DNA from: an uncultured Eubacterium sp.
GTDB taxonomy: Bacteria; Bacillota; Clostridia; Oscillospirales; Acutalibacteraceae
Reading direction: 5' to 3'
Assembly: GCA_905233805.1 (NCBI GenBank)
Contig: CAJOER010000036.1
Coordinates: 1-8,038, forward strand
DNA: 8,038 nt
Shown: positions 1 through 6,541 of the stretch, one piece after another
Layout of the letters: each line of letters begins with the position of its first letter
How positions within the stretch are numbered: position 1 is the stretch's first letter
Translations under genes and position numbers: made by a program
The notes under the pieces: generated by a model
What the model saw: the letters and a program-made list of their open reading frames with translations, nothing else
The model's database searches: none
What the model was told of the DNA's origin: nothing

Positions 1-1916
1 GTCTGATTCTTCAGTATGATTTTATCGCCCCTGCTATTATAGCCGGTTAAATCCTTTTCGTCTATCATAAAGCGCGGGATAGGCGTATAATCAACCTTGT
101 AATACTCTTTCATATCACTGAGTGATGAATAAATCGACCATGAAATAAGTATTACCATTACTACGGCGAGGCCGACCGAAACATATTTTGCAACGGTTGA
201 TCTTGACGCCGAAATTTGAGCAGCCCTTTCAGAGCTTGTAAGATATTCGTTAGGTGTGTATTCAAAGCTTTTGTCGCCTAAATATTTCATAAGCTTCTGG
301 TCACATACGTTACATTGCTCATTGGCGACGGTAACAAGCTGTTCTTCTTCATAGCCCGGTATCGTTGTCGTCCACTGCTTGACCGGCGAGGCATTCGGTT
401 TTGCAAGGCCATTGAGATTTTCCGCAAAATGCTTTGCAGTATTGCTTAAAACCTTTGCAGGGATAAGAGAAATCAGGAATGCCGCCGCTGAAACGCTTGC
501 AAGAGTGATAAGCGCTATTGATAATCCGCTGAGACCCTTTTCTCCCGGCATCTGCATTCTCGCCATAGCGTCCTTACGAAGCGCGTCGCTTGTAAGAGCA
601 ACGCCGCCCTTTTCATAAATTCTTCTGTCAACGCCTTCATAAATTGAAGTTGTTTTAACAGCTTTCAGCTTTGCCTCTTTGAGATTATTTGTATCTGTCA
701 TTGCCGAAGCAATAAGTTCCTTGATTGAAATAAACTCAAGACCTGCTCTCTGACCTTTCGAAAGAGAAGCGACAAGAGGATAAATCATCGTTGTATCGTC
801 CTCAAAGTCCTCCTTGCTCTGAAGGAAGAAATCGAGCATAGTTCCGTCGCCGTACTCAATGTCCTCGAGGTAATCGTGAATCGTTATTGTTTCGGCTGCA
901 TCATAAAAGCCCATAACAATTTCATTAGCCTTATCGTGTTCCTCCATGGCCTCTAAAAGCTCTTCGGAGTCAGTTTCGTCAACATCTAATTCAACAAAAT
1001 CTTCAAGGGTCTGAATTGCTCCGTCAACGTCGTTTTCTTCAGTATAATTTAACGCGTCGTCATAGCCCTCAAGGTCTTTTCTGAAATCGTCAAGACTGTC
1101 AATAAGACTTGTTGCGTCGTCGTCGTACTTTCTTGCGACCTCTTTTCTTGCGTCGGTAGGAGCTTTGCCGGTTGCGTCAAGAAGGTCCTGATACCTTGTA
1201 TTTTCAAAGCGTTCAAGCCAGTTATCGGCAGTGCTTGTATCGCTTGCTCTCGTGATAAGGTTTTCAAAAAGGAACGTTGCCTGACCGTTTGCCTGCGCGA
1301 TTATCGTAACAATATCGGCATGGTTCTTCTTTTCTTCCTCGGAAAGCTTGTTATACTTTTCGTCGCCCATTTCATACTTGGTCTCGTTAAGAAGGAGGTC
1401 GCCGAGTTTCTTGCCGCCGCAGTCGTCGTCGGTAAGCTTATTAAGCATTCTGTAAGAATATTCTGCGCGTTCTTTATTATTCTTGTTCTTTGAATAGTAG
1501 TTTTCCCTGTATTCCTTTATAGCAGTAAGGAAATTATCAACGAACGGGATAACCTGGCTCTTTAACTGGGTATTCATAAGATACTCATAATCGTCAAGAT
1601 TATAGCCGCCCTTCATATTCATAACGGCAAGGTCGGTAACTGCGTCGTCCTTGTTTTTAGTGGTTTTATAACCGATATAAACGGACTTATTGCCCTTTGC
1701 GCCGTAGCTTGTGCTGCCGCCCGTCTGGTTAACGTCAACGGGATTTCCCTTGTCATCCGAAAGCACTATATAACCTTTAAGGTCGCCCGTACCGCCCATA
1801 GCGACTTTAATCTCGCTTATATAATTGGGGGTATCGGCAAGTGCCTGTACGGGAACAAGCGTTGCCATAAGCAGCACTAAAACTAACGAAATAATTGCAG
1901 TTGATAGCTTTTTCAT
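1..1916 (-). CDS. Large secreted/membrane-anchored protein with N-terminal MABP-like module (3' end outside window)
   Basis: The minus-strand frame is open from the ATG at 1916-1914 to the window edge: 638 codons with no stop, so the C-terminus is missing. AAAGGAG lies 7 nt upstream of the start. Residues 1-27 form a signal peptide (KK, hydrophobic core, ALA-D cleavage motif). Residues about 32-101 resemble the bacterial MABP beta-prism module: YISEIKV, then GYIVLSD, then VYIGYKTT followed by AVTDLAVMNM. Residues about 105-455 are mostly helical and very rich in Asp/Glu, with no recognised enzyme motif. Two hydrophobic segments follow at about 465-485 and 579-599, with a lone CxxC (Cys535, Cys538) between them. 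About 39 residues after the second segment are visible. Function is unknown; a surface-anchored scaffold or envelope protein is the most that can be inferred. It is transcribed divergently from a two-component operon and shares its control region. The reading frame is certain, the MABP assignment moderate. Confidence 0.85.
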   Translation of the reverse strand, partial: MKKLSTAIISLVLVLLMATLVPVQALADTPNYISEIKVAMGGTGDLKGYIVLSDDKGNPVDVNQTGGSTSYGAKGNKSVYIGYKTTKNKDDAVTDLAVMNMKGGYNLDDYEYLMNTQLKSQVIPFVDNFLTAIKEYRENYYSKNKNNKERAEYSYRMLNKLTDDDCGGKKLGDLLLNETKYEMGDEKYNKLSEEEKKNHADIVTIIAQANGQATFLFENLITRASDTSTADNWLERFENTRYQDLLDATGKAPTDARKEVARKYDDDATSLIDSLDDFRKDLEGYDDALNYTEENDVDGAIQTLEDFVELDVDETDSEELLEAMEEHDKANEIVMGFYDAAETITIHDYLEDIEYGDGTMLDFFLQSKEDFEDDTTMIYPLVASLSKGQRAGLEFISIKELIASAMTDTNNLKEAKLKAVKTTSIYEGVDRRIYEKGGVALTSDALRKDAMARMQMPGEKGLSGLSIALITLASVSAAAFLISLIPAKVLSNTAKHFAENLNGLAKPNASPVKQWTTTIPGYEEEQLVTVANEQCNVCDQKLMKYLGDKSFEYTPNEYLTSSERAAQISASRSTVAKYVSVGLAVVMVILISWSIYSSLSDMKEYYKVDYTPIPRFMIDEKDLTGYNSRGDKIILKNQ

Positions 1917-1957
1917 AACAATCTCCTTTGACCGTTTTTTCCGTCTACATACTATCA

Positions 1958-2029
1958 CATAAAAGGTGACAAAAAGGATACACAATATTATATTTTTAAT
2001 ATTTTGTTACCTTTATGTTACACTTTTTG
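1958..2029. promoter_or_regulatory. Symmetrical operator-like palindrome in the divergent promoter region
   Basis: This 72-bp imperfect palindrome is centred at about 1993.5; by hand count 26 of 36 positions pair with their mirror. Inside it are four related heptamers. Two lie on the plus strand, TGTTACC (2005-2011) and TGTTACA (2016-2022), starting 11 bp apart. Two lie on the minus strand, TGTATCC (1982-1976) and TGTCACC (1971-1965), also 11 bp apart and at exactly mirrored positions. The regulator encoded at 3366-4157 has a SARP-like winged helix, and SARP proteins are known to bind short direct repeats spaced about one helical turn apart just upstream of the -10 box. I infer that this is its binding site and that it controls both directions. 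Another regulator could bind it instead. A transcribed hairpin is less likely between two divergent genes. Confidence 0.6.
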
Positions 2030-2035
2030 TATAAA
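2030..2035 (+). promoter_or_regulatory. Candidate -10 box for the two-component operon
   Basis: TATAAA lies 7 bp after the second plus-strand heptamer (2016-2022) and 37 bp before the kinase start. There is no good -35 hexamer at 17 bp; the heptamer pair occupies that place, as expected for an activator-dependent promoter. TATGAT (2038-2043) and TATTAT (2043-2048) are alternative -10 candidates. The AT-rich context makes any choice uncertain. Confidence 0.35.
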
Positions 2036-2072
2036 AATATGATATTATAAAAACTTATAGGAGTAAATTATT

Positions 2073-3362
2073 ATGACGTTACTGCAATATGTTCATTTTT
2101 CAATTGAATTATGGGGCGCATTTTTCTGTCTTGTTGCGGTAATCAGTATCGCCATAAAAAAAGACTTTGACAAGAAGGGCTCGTATAAGTTGATTGCACT
2201 TATGCTCTGTTCCATGCTTCTCATGCTCAGCGACGCCGCGGCGTGGCTCTTCAGAGGGAACCCGAGCGAAGCGGGATATTATATTGTAAGGATAGCAAAT
2301 TACTGCGCGTTTTTATTCGGCTTTATGACTATGCCCCTTGTTGCGGAATACCTTACTCACATTATAAGCAAGCGCTCGGGAATAAGCGGACTGTACTGGA
2401 AATATATTGAATGGGCGCTGTTTTTAATCGGTACCGCGCTGCTTACGGTTAACGTCTTTCACGAGTTTATGTATTCGTTTGACGAAAGAAATACGTATTA
2501 CCGGCTTGCCTTCGGTATGCTCCCCGGTATGATAGCTTTCACGGGAATTATAATAACGCTCGGCGTAGTGATAGAATATATAAAGTATATGAACCGATTT
2601 GAAAAGGTCGCTATGCTTATATATCTTCTTCTGCCGATAATCGCGGTTATAATCCAGACGCTGAAATACGGCGTTTCGTTTACCTATCTTTCGCTTGTAC
2701 TGTCGGCGCTGATACTCTTCTTATCCTTTGAGGTAAACCACAACGCCTATAATATTGAAAAAGAGAAAAAGCTCGCTGAAGAGAGAATACGGCTTTTCAA
2801 TCAGCAGATTCAGCCGCATTTTCTTTTCAACAGTCTTTCGGTTATCAAGCATCTCTGCCGCAAGGCGCCCGAAGAGGCGGCGGTTGCAATAGACGAATTT
2901 TCGGGCTATATGCGCGGGTGTACGGACTTTATGAACGAGTCAGACTGCGTTGAGGTTGAAAGAGAGCTTGACCTCGTAAAACATTATATCTATATGCAGA
3001 AAAAGCGCTTCGGCGACAGCTTTTCGTTTGAATATGATATTAAGGACACCGATTTTAAAATTCCGCCGTTTGCAATTCAGACCAACGTTGAAAATGCAAT
3101 TAAGCACGGGCTCAGGGCTCAGGCGATTGAAAACGGCTTTGTAAAAATCAGCACGTACAAAAGCGGTAAGAATCACGTAGTTGAAATAGAAGATAACGGA
3201 ATCGGCTTTGATACCGATATTATAAAGGACGAAACTCAGACCAACCATGTCGGAATTATCAATACGACCAAGAGGCTAAGCCTTATGTGTAACGGCACGC
3301 TCGATATTAAGAGCGCCGAAGGCAAAGGCACCAAGGTTATAATCACAATTCCCGAGAGGTAG
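2073..3362 (+). CDS. Seven-TM sensor histidine kinase, LytS/YehU class (His_kinase PF06580 type)
   Basis: This predicted membrane sensor kinase autophosphorylates on histidine and passes the phosphate to the regulator encoded 3 nt downstream. Residues 1-220 contain about seven hydrophobic segments (roughly 10-28, 38-60, 71-93, 111-130, 150-170, 178-197 and 202-220), like the 7-TM N-terminal regions of some Clostridia kinases. A charged linker follows (about 224-242). The phosphoacceptor motif QIQPHFLFNSL places the active histidine at 249. The ATPase domain has an N-box (NVENAIKHG, 338-346), a DNGIGFD box (374-380), HVGIINTTKRL (392-402) and GKGT (417-420). All catalytic boxes are intact and the 429-aa length is normal. 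No PAS, HAMP or GAF domain is seen, so the signal is probably sensed by the membrane domain. AGGAG (2059-2063) lies 9 nt before the ATG. As first gene of the operon it is probably controlled by the palindrome at 1958-2029. The ligand is unknown. Confidence 0.92.
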   Translation: MTLLQYVHFSIELWGAFFCLVAVISIAIKKDFDKKGSYKLIALMLCSMLLMLSDAAAWLFRGNPSEAGYYIVRIANYCAFLFGFMTMPLVAEYLTHIISKRSGISGLYWKYIEWALFLIGTALLTVNVFHEFMYSFDERNTYYRLAFGMLPGMIAFTGIIITLGVVIEYIKYMNRFEKVAMLIYLLLPIIAVIIQTLKYGVSFTYLSLVLSALILFLSFEVNHNAYNIEKEKKLAEERIRLFNQQIQPHFLFNSLSVIKHLCRKAPEEAAVAIDEFSGYMRGCTDFMNESDCVEVERELDLVKHYIYMQKKRFGDSFSFEYDIKDTDFKIPPFAIQTNVENAIKHGLRAQAIENGFVKISTYKSGKNHVVEIEDNGIGFDTDIIKDETQTNHVGIINTTKRLSLMCNGTLDIKSAEGKGTKVIITIPER

Positions 3363-3365
3363 AAT

Positions 3366-4157
3366 ATGAAGATTATCATTGTTGACGACGAAGAGTATCT
3401 CAGGGACGAACTCAGGGACGCCCTTGAACGCGTCATCCCGAACAACGAATACGCTTTTGCCGACGGGTTTGACAGCGCGGTAAAGCAGTTTGATTCACAG
3501 CGGTTTGATATTGCGTTCCTCGATATTCAGATGCCGGGCAAAAACGGGCTTTCCCTCGCGCAGCAGATTAAAAAAATCAGCCCGAAAACAAATATAATTA
3601 TGGTTACGGCATACAGCGAATACGCGCTCGACGCATTAAAGCTATTCGTAAGCGGATACATAATGAAGCCCGTTACGGACGACGAGCTGCGCTCGGTTTT
3701 GAATAATTTGAGGACGTCCGTTAAGGAAAACACGGCGCGCGGAATACTTGAAGTAAAATGCTTCGGCAACTTTGAGGTATTCTCCGACGGAAAGCCGATG
3801 AAGTTCAAGCGTTCCAAAGAAAAGGAACTGCTCGCTTATCTTATATCGTTAAAAGGTGCTTCGGCTAACAGAAACGAAATATGCGCATATATTTTTGAGG
3901 ACGCGGTTACCGCAGACAAAGCGGTTCTTAATTTCAAGACAGTAGTATCCGCACTGAAAAAAGATTTATACAGACTCGGCGCGGGCGACGCGCTGATACA
4001 CAGCAATAATTCCTACGCTATCAATACGGACAGCGTCAAATGTGATTACTACGATTACATAACGGGAAAAGCCGATAAAGCGAACTGCTATCACGGCGAA
4101 TTTATGAAACAGTACAGCTGGGCTGAAGAATATATCTACGCCCTTGAAAACTATTAA
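3366..4157 (+). CDS. Response regulator: receiver plus SARP-like winged-helix output domain
   Basis: This is the predicted partner of the upstream kinase. Residues 1-118 form a CheY-like receiver with the acidic pocket Asp7/Asp8, phosphoacceptor Asp53 (FLDIQMPG), Thr81 and Lys101 (IMKP). Residues about 127-225 form an OmpR/SARP-type winged helix: the start CFGNFEVFSDGK, then FKRSKEKELLAYL and ANRNEICAYIF, are hallmarks of the DNA-binding domain of SARP-like regulators. Only about 38 residues follow (about 226-263, ending YSWAEEYIYALE), so the bacterial transcriptional activator (BTAD) TPR region usual in full SARPs is almost entirely absent. LytS-class kinases more often pair with LytTR regulators, so the SARP-like output is notable. 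AGAGG (3355-3359) in the end of the kinase gene serves as ribosome binding site, and the 3-nt gap suggests coupled translation. It probably activates its own operon through the heptamers at 1965-2022, which is inferred. Confidence 0.92.
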   Translation: MKIIIVDDEEYLRDELRDALERVIPNNEYAFADGFDSAVKQFDSQRFDIAFLDIQMPGKNGLSLAQQIKKISPKTNIIMVTAYSEYALDALKLFVSGYIMKPVTDDELRSVLNNLRTSVKENTARGILEVKCFGNFEVFSDGKPMKFKRSKEKELLAYLISLKGASANRNEICAYIFEDAVTADKAVLNFKTVVSALKKDLYRLGAGDALIHSNNSYAINTDSVKCDYYDYITGKADKANCYHGEFMKQYSWAEEYIYALENY

Positions 4158-4162
4158 GGAGG
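4157..4162 (+). promoter_or_regulatory. Strong ribosome binding site supporting a TTG start
   Basis: AGGAGG overlaps the last base of the regulator's stop codon and lies 7 nt before the TTG at 4170-4172. The frame has no ATG before the mature domain, so this near-perfect site decides the start. Confidence 0.8.
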
Positions 4163-4169
4163 ACGAATA

Positions 4170-4643
4170 TTGAATAAAAAACTTATTGCGATAATATGTA
4201 TTGTTATTCTTATAGCGGCAGTATTTACCGTTATTCTGGTAAACAACAAGTATTCCCCCTCGAACACTGACTCCGATTCTTTTGAAAGCATTGAGGAGGC
4301 AAACGAAGCTGCGGACTTCAATCTTGAGCACTCCGACAGGCTTTGCGGCTATATCCCCACGGGATACAAAGCCAACAGCAGCACAATCGAGGTTGAGTTC
4401 GGAACGGCGGGATACATAAGAAAAACTCTCGGAGTTACCGACAACAGCGGTAACAACTCTTCCTTCGACGAAAGCACCGAGCAGGAAATAAACGGCAGCA
4501 CCGTAACCTTAAAGGGCAAAGACGGCAATATTTATCTTGCCGTATGGAACAGCAACAACTTTGCTTATACCATCAGCCTTGACGAAAACGGCGACGGCGT
4601 TCCGGCCGAAGAGATGGCAGAATATATTGAGGCAACAAGATAA
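4170..4643 (+). CDS. Membrane-anchored DUF4367-like exported protein
   Basis: A 157-aa protein. Residues 5-24 form one hydrophobic segment after NKK, acting as a signal anchor with the rest outside the cell; there is no lipobox. A Ser/Asp-rich linker (about 29-42) leads to a compact domain with the pattern of DUF4367: an EAANEAADF-like helix start near 42-51, IPTGYK (62-67), then INGSTVTLKGKDG followed by IYLAVWNSNNFAYTI, and a C-terminal acidic helix with AEEMAEYIEA. DUF4367-type domains are common in Gram-positive exported proteins next to sigma factors or signalling genes, but their molecular role is not established. The TTG start is set by AGGAGG at 4157-4162. The stop codon TAA is followed directly by the ATG of the phosphoesterase gene. 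It could be an accessory sensor or ligand-binding partner for the kinase, which is only a guess. The family assignment is moderate. Confidence 0.75.
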   Translation: MNKKLIAIICIVILIAAVFTVILVNNKYSPSNTDSDSFESIEEANEAADFNLEHSDRLCGYIPTGYKANSSTIEVEFGTAGYIRKTLGVTDNSGNNSSFDESTEQEINGSTVTLKGKDGNIYLAVWNSNNFAYTISLDENGDGVPAEEMAEYIEATR

Positions 4644-5738
4644 ATGAATATAGTTAAATGGATTTTGCTTTTCGCCGCGGCAGAAGCCGTTCTTACGGCG
4701 GTTCAGTTTCTGCTCAGAAAGCGCGAGATAAAGCCTGCCGTACGGATTGTAATAATTATTGTTAAAGCACTTGCGGCTATTGCGTTTGCGGTGCTCGTGC
4801 TCGCGGGGCCGATTCAGCTCAGACCCGCTCAGCCGTTTTTGATAGCGCTTTATGCTGCGCTTCTTCCCGACGCGTTCGGCGACGCGGTTTACAGCATAAT
4901 CTGCAAGGCGAAAAAGAGCAAAAGAAAATTTGTTATTTTCAAGGCGGTAAGTCTTGTTCTCGGAATAACGTTTTTCATTTTCGGCACCGTGAATATGCTG
5001 ACGGTTACCCCGAAGTACCATACCTACGAGTCAGATAAACTGACGGCGGAACACAAAATTATATTTGTAGCCGATATTCACGTCGGCAGCGCGCAGCCGT
5101 TTTCAGTCCTTGAAAAAGAGGTAAAGGATATGGCCGGCGAAAAGCCCGAAGCGATAATTCTCGGCGGCGATATTACCGACGATTATACTACGAAAGAAGA
5201 AATGGAAAACGCCTTTTCACTCTTCGGTAAATGCGGCGTTCCCGTATACTATCTTTACGGAAATCATGACCGCCAGGAACACGCCGAATACGCAAACGGC
5301 AGGCAGTTCACCGAAGAGGAACTTGAAATCACACTTAAAGAAAACGGCATAACCGTTTTAAAGGACGAATACGCTTCTCTTGATGATGAAATAGTTTTAC
5401 TCGGCAGAGAGGATATGAGCGAAAAAGAAGCGAGGAAAGATATAAGCTCACTAAAAAATCCCGAGAAGGACAAATACTTTATTATTGCCGACCATCAGCC
5501 GTTTGACTTTAAAAAGCATACGGCGGCAGGCGCGGATTTACAGCTTTCGGGTCACACTCACGCGGGCCAGCTTTTCCCTTTGAAAGCGCTGTACTCCGTT
5601 ATCGGATACGCCTACGGCGACTTTGAAGAGGGAAATTCAAAAATGCTCGTGAGCGCGGGAGCATGCGGTTGGAGAGTTCCCTTCCGCACCGACGCGCACT
5701 GCAACTTTGAAGTAATAACGCTCAGACCGAATTCTTAA
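4644..5738 (+). CDS. Four-TM metallophosphoesterase, YkuE/YaeI-like
   Basis: A 364-aa calcineurin-like phosphoesterase with a membrane domain. Hydrophobic segments lie at about 4-22, 33-54, 62-84 and 99-118. The catalytic domain (about 137-360) has the full motif set for a two-metal site: ADIH (Asp144, His146), GGD (Asp176), GNHD (Asn207, His208, Asp209), His284 in ADHQP, and GHTHAGQ (His304, His306). GHTHAGQ and the overall order match the YkuE/YaeI group, whose members act on lipid-linked or other phosphoesters at the envelope; the substrate here is unknown. The first and third loops are rich in Lys/Arg (RKRE; KAKKSKRK), so the positive-inside rule puts the catalytic domain outside the membrane. 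Its ATG directly follows the upstream stop (TAAATG), and a weak GAGG (4629-4632) lies 11 nt upstream, suggesting translational coupling. The family call is firm, topology and substrate inferred. Confidence 0.92.
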   Translation: MNIVKWILLFAAAEAVLTAVQFLLRKREIKPAVRIVIIIVKALAAIAFAVLVLAGPIQLRPAQPFLIALYAALLPDAFGDAVYSIICKAKKSKRKFVIFKAVSLVLGITFFIFGTVNMLTVTPKYHTYESDKLTAEHKIIFVADIHVGSAQPFSVLEKEVKDMAGEKPEAIILGGDITDDYTTKEEMENAFSLFGKCGVPVYYLYGNHDRQEHAEYANGRQFTEEELEITLKENGITVLKDEYASLDDEIVLLGREDMSEKEARKDISSLKNPEKDKYFIIADHQPFDFKKHTAAGADLQLSGHTHAGQLFPLKALYSVIGYAYGDFEEGNSKMLVSAGACGWRVPFRTDAHCNFEVITLRPNS

Positions 5739-5754
5739 TACGGGAGATTTAGAT

Positions 5755-6225
5755 ATGAAAAAAGCTATATCGCTGCTAATATGCGCAGCGCTTTGCGTTT
5801 GCATATTCAGCGGCTGCTCAAAAATCGGCGACGCATCAAAAGACGTAAAGCTTAAACCGACCGAGCCTGTAAACGCCGAGGATTTAATCCCCGAGAATGA
5901 ATTCATCGGCACTTACAAAAACAAGGATTACACCGCAACGGTTGAAAAAAATGAAGACGGAGTGTTTACCGTATCCATAAAATCGGCGGTGAAAGACAAC
6001 AAAAATGCCGAGTGGACTTTAAGCGGATATTTCAGCAGCGAAACATACCGCATTAATTATACAGACGCCGTAAAAACAGTAATAACCTACGACAGAAACG
6101 GCAAGGAAACCGAGCGAAAAAATGAATATGAAAACGGAATGGGACGGATTCAGTTCACTTCCGACGGCGACCTTATATGGAACAACTCGCTCGACAGTTT
6201 TAAAACGCAATTAAAAAAGCAGTAA
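5755..6225 (+). CDS. Small putative lipoprotein of unknown function
   Basis: A 156-aa protein. KK, a hydrophobic core and the lipobox IFSGC (Cys21) mark a signal peptidase II substrate, anchored by a lipid on the outer face of the cell membrane. The mature part starts with a Lys/Asp/Pro-rich linker (about 22-45), followed by a small predicted beta-rich domain (about 50-148) with alternating short strands such as FIGTYKNKDYTATVEKNEDG, VFTVSIKSA and YRINYTDAVKTVITYD. A DGDLIWNN segment near the end resembles the last strands of small lipocalin-like or META-like lipoproteins, but I do not recognise a named family. GGGAG (5742-5746) lies 8 nt before the ATG. It follows the phosphoesterase gene by 16 nt and precedes the STAS gene by 15 nt, so it belongs to the operon. 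Its role is unknown. Confidence 0.82.
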   Translation: MKKAISLLICAALCVCIFSGCSKIGDASKDVKLKPTEPVNAEDLIPENEFIGTYKNKDYTATVEKNEDGVFTVSIKSAVKDNKNAEWTLSGYFSSETYRINYTDAVKTVITYDRNGKETERKNEYENGMGRIQFTSDGDLIWNNSLDSFKTQLKKQ

Positions 6226-6240
6226 CAGGAGGCTTTTATT

Positions 6241-6540
6241 ATGATTAATATTACGAAAAACTTTGAAGACAGCGTTTTGACCGTTACTCTTGACGGCAAG
6301 ATGGACACAAACACCACCCCGCAGGTTGCAGCGGAAATTGAAGCGGACGTTGAAAACGCCGACAAGCTCGTGCTGGACATGAAAGACTTGAAATACATAT
6401 CCTCCGCAGGTCTTCGTCTTTTACTTTCGCTCCATAAGAAAATGGTTGTAAAGGGCGGAATGGTTATTAAAAACGTAAACGAAACTAATATGGAAATTCT
6501 TGATTTTACGGGATTTGCAGATATTTTAACTATCGAATAA
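6241..6540 (+). CDS. STAS-domain protein, anti-sigma-factor antagonist type (SpoIIAA/RsbV-like)
   Basis: A 99-aa single STAS domain, the usual length for this family. It starts with ITKNFEDSVLTVTLDGKMDT and has the signature DMKDLKYISSAGLRLLLS at about 46-63. In SpoIIAA and RsbV the matching motif is DS(S/T)G, where a serine is phosphorylated by an anti-sigma-factor kinase and dephosphorylated by a PP2C phosphatase such as SpoIIE or RsbU. Here Ser55 aligns with the first serine of that motif, Ser54 replaces the aspartate and Ala56 follows. This variant is common in Clostridia STAS proteins. AGGAGG (6227-6232) lies 8 nt before the ATG. The apparent phosphatase gene lies two genes downstream. 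No kinase or sigma factor is visible in the window, so whether it controls a sigma factor or another target cannot be told. Confidence 0.9.
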   Translation: MINITKNFEDSVLTVTLDGKMDTNTTPQVAAEIEADVENADKLVLDMKDLKYISSAGLRLLLSLHKKMVVKGGMVIKNVNETNMEILDFTGFADILTIE

Positions 6541-6541
6541 T

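Noticed and set aside
379..618. Plus-strand 79-aa open frame
   Set aside because: It is antisense to the continuous minus-strand coding frame 1-1916, has no ribosome binding site, and its product has no recognisable domain.
1049..1267. Minus-strand 72-aa open frame
   Set aside because: It lies in another frame inside the same minus-strand gene, whose own frame is open through the whole region.
1958..2029. Palindrome as an intrinsic terminator or structured RNA
   Set aside because: It lies between divergent starts, is AT-rich with many mismatches, and lacks a GC stem followed by a T-tract. An operator fits better.
3399..3420. 12-bp tandem repeat CTCAGGGACGAA/CTCAGGGACGCC
   Set aside because: It encodes LRDELRDAL in the first helix of the receiver, a common sequence there, so codon repetition explains it.
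2073..4157. LytS/LytR-type autolysis regulators (lytS, lytR symbols)
   Set aside because: The kinase belongs to the broad LytS class, but the regulator has no LytTR domain, so those gene symbols would mislead.
4509..5021. Minus-strand 170-aa open frame
   Set aside because: It spans the junction of two well-supported plus-strand genes and its low-complexity basic translation has no domain.
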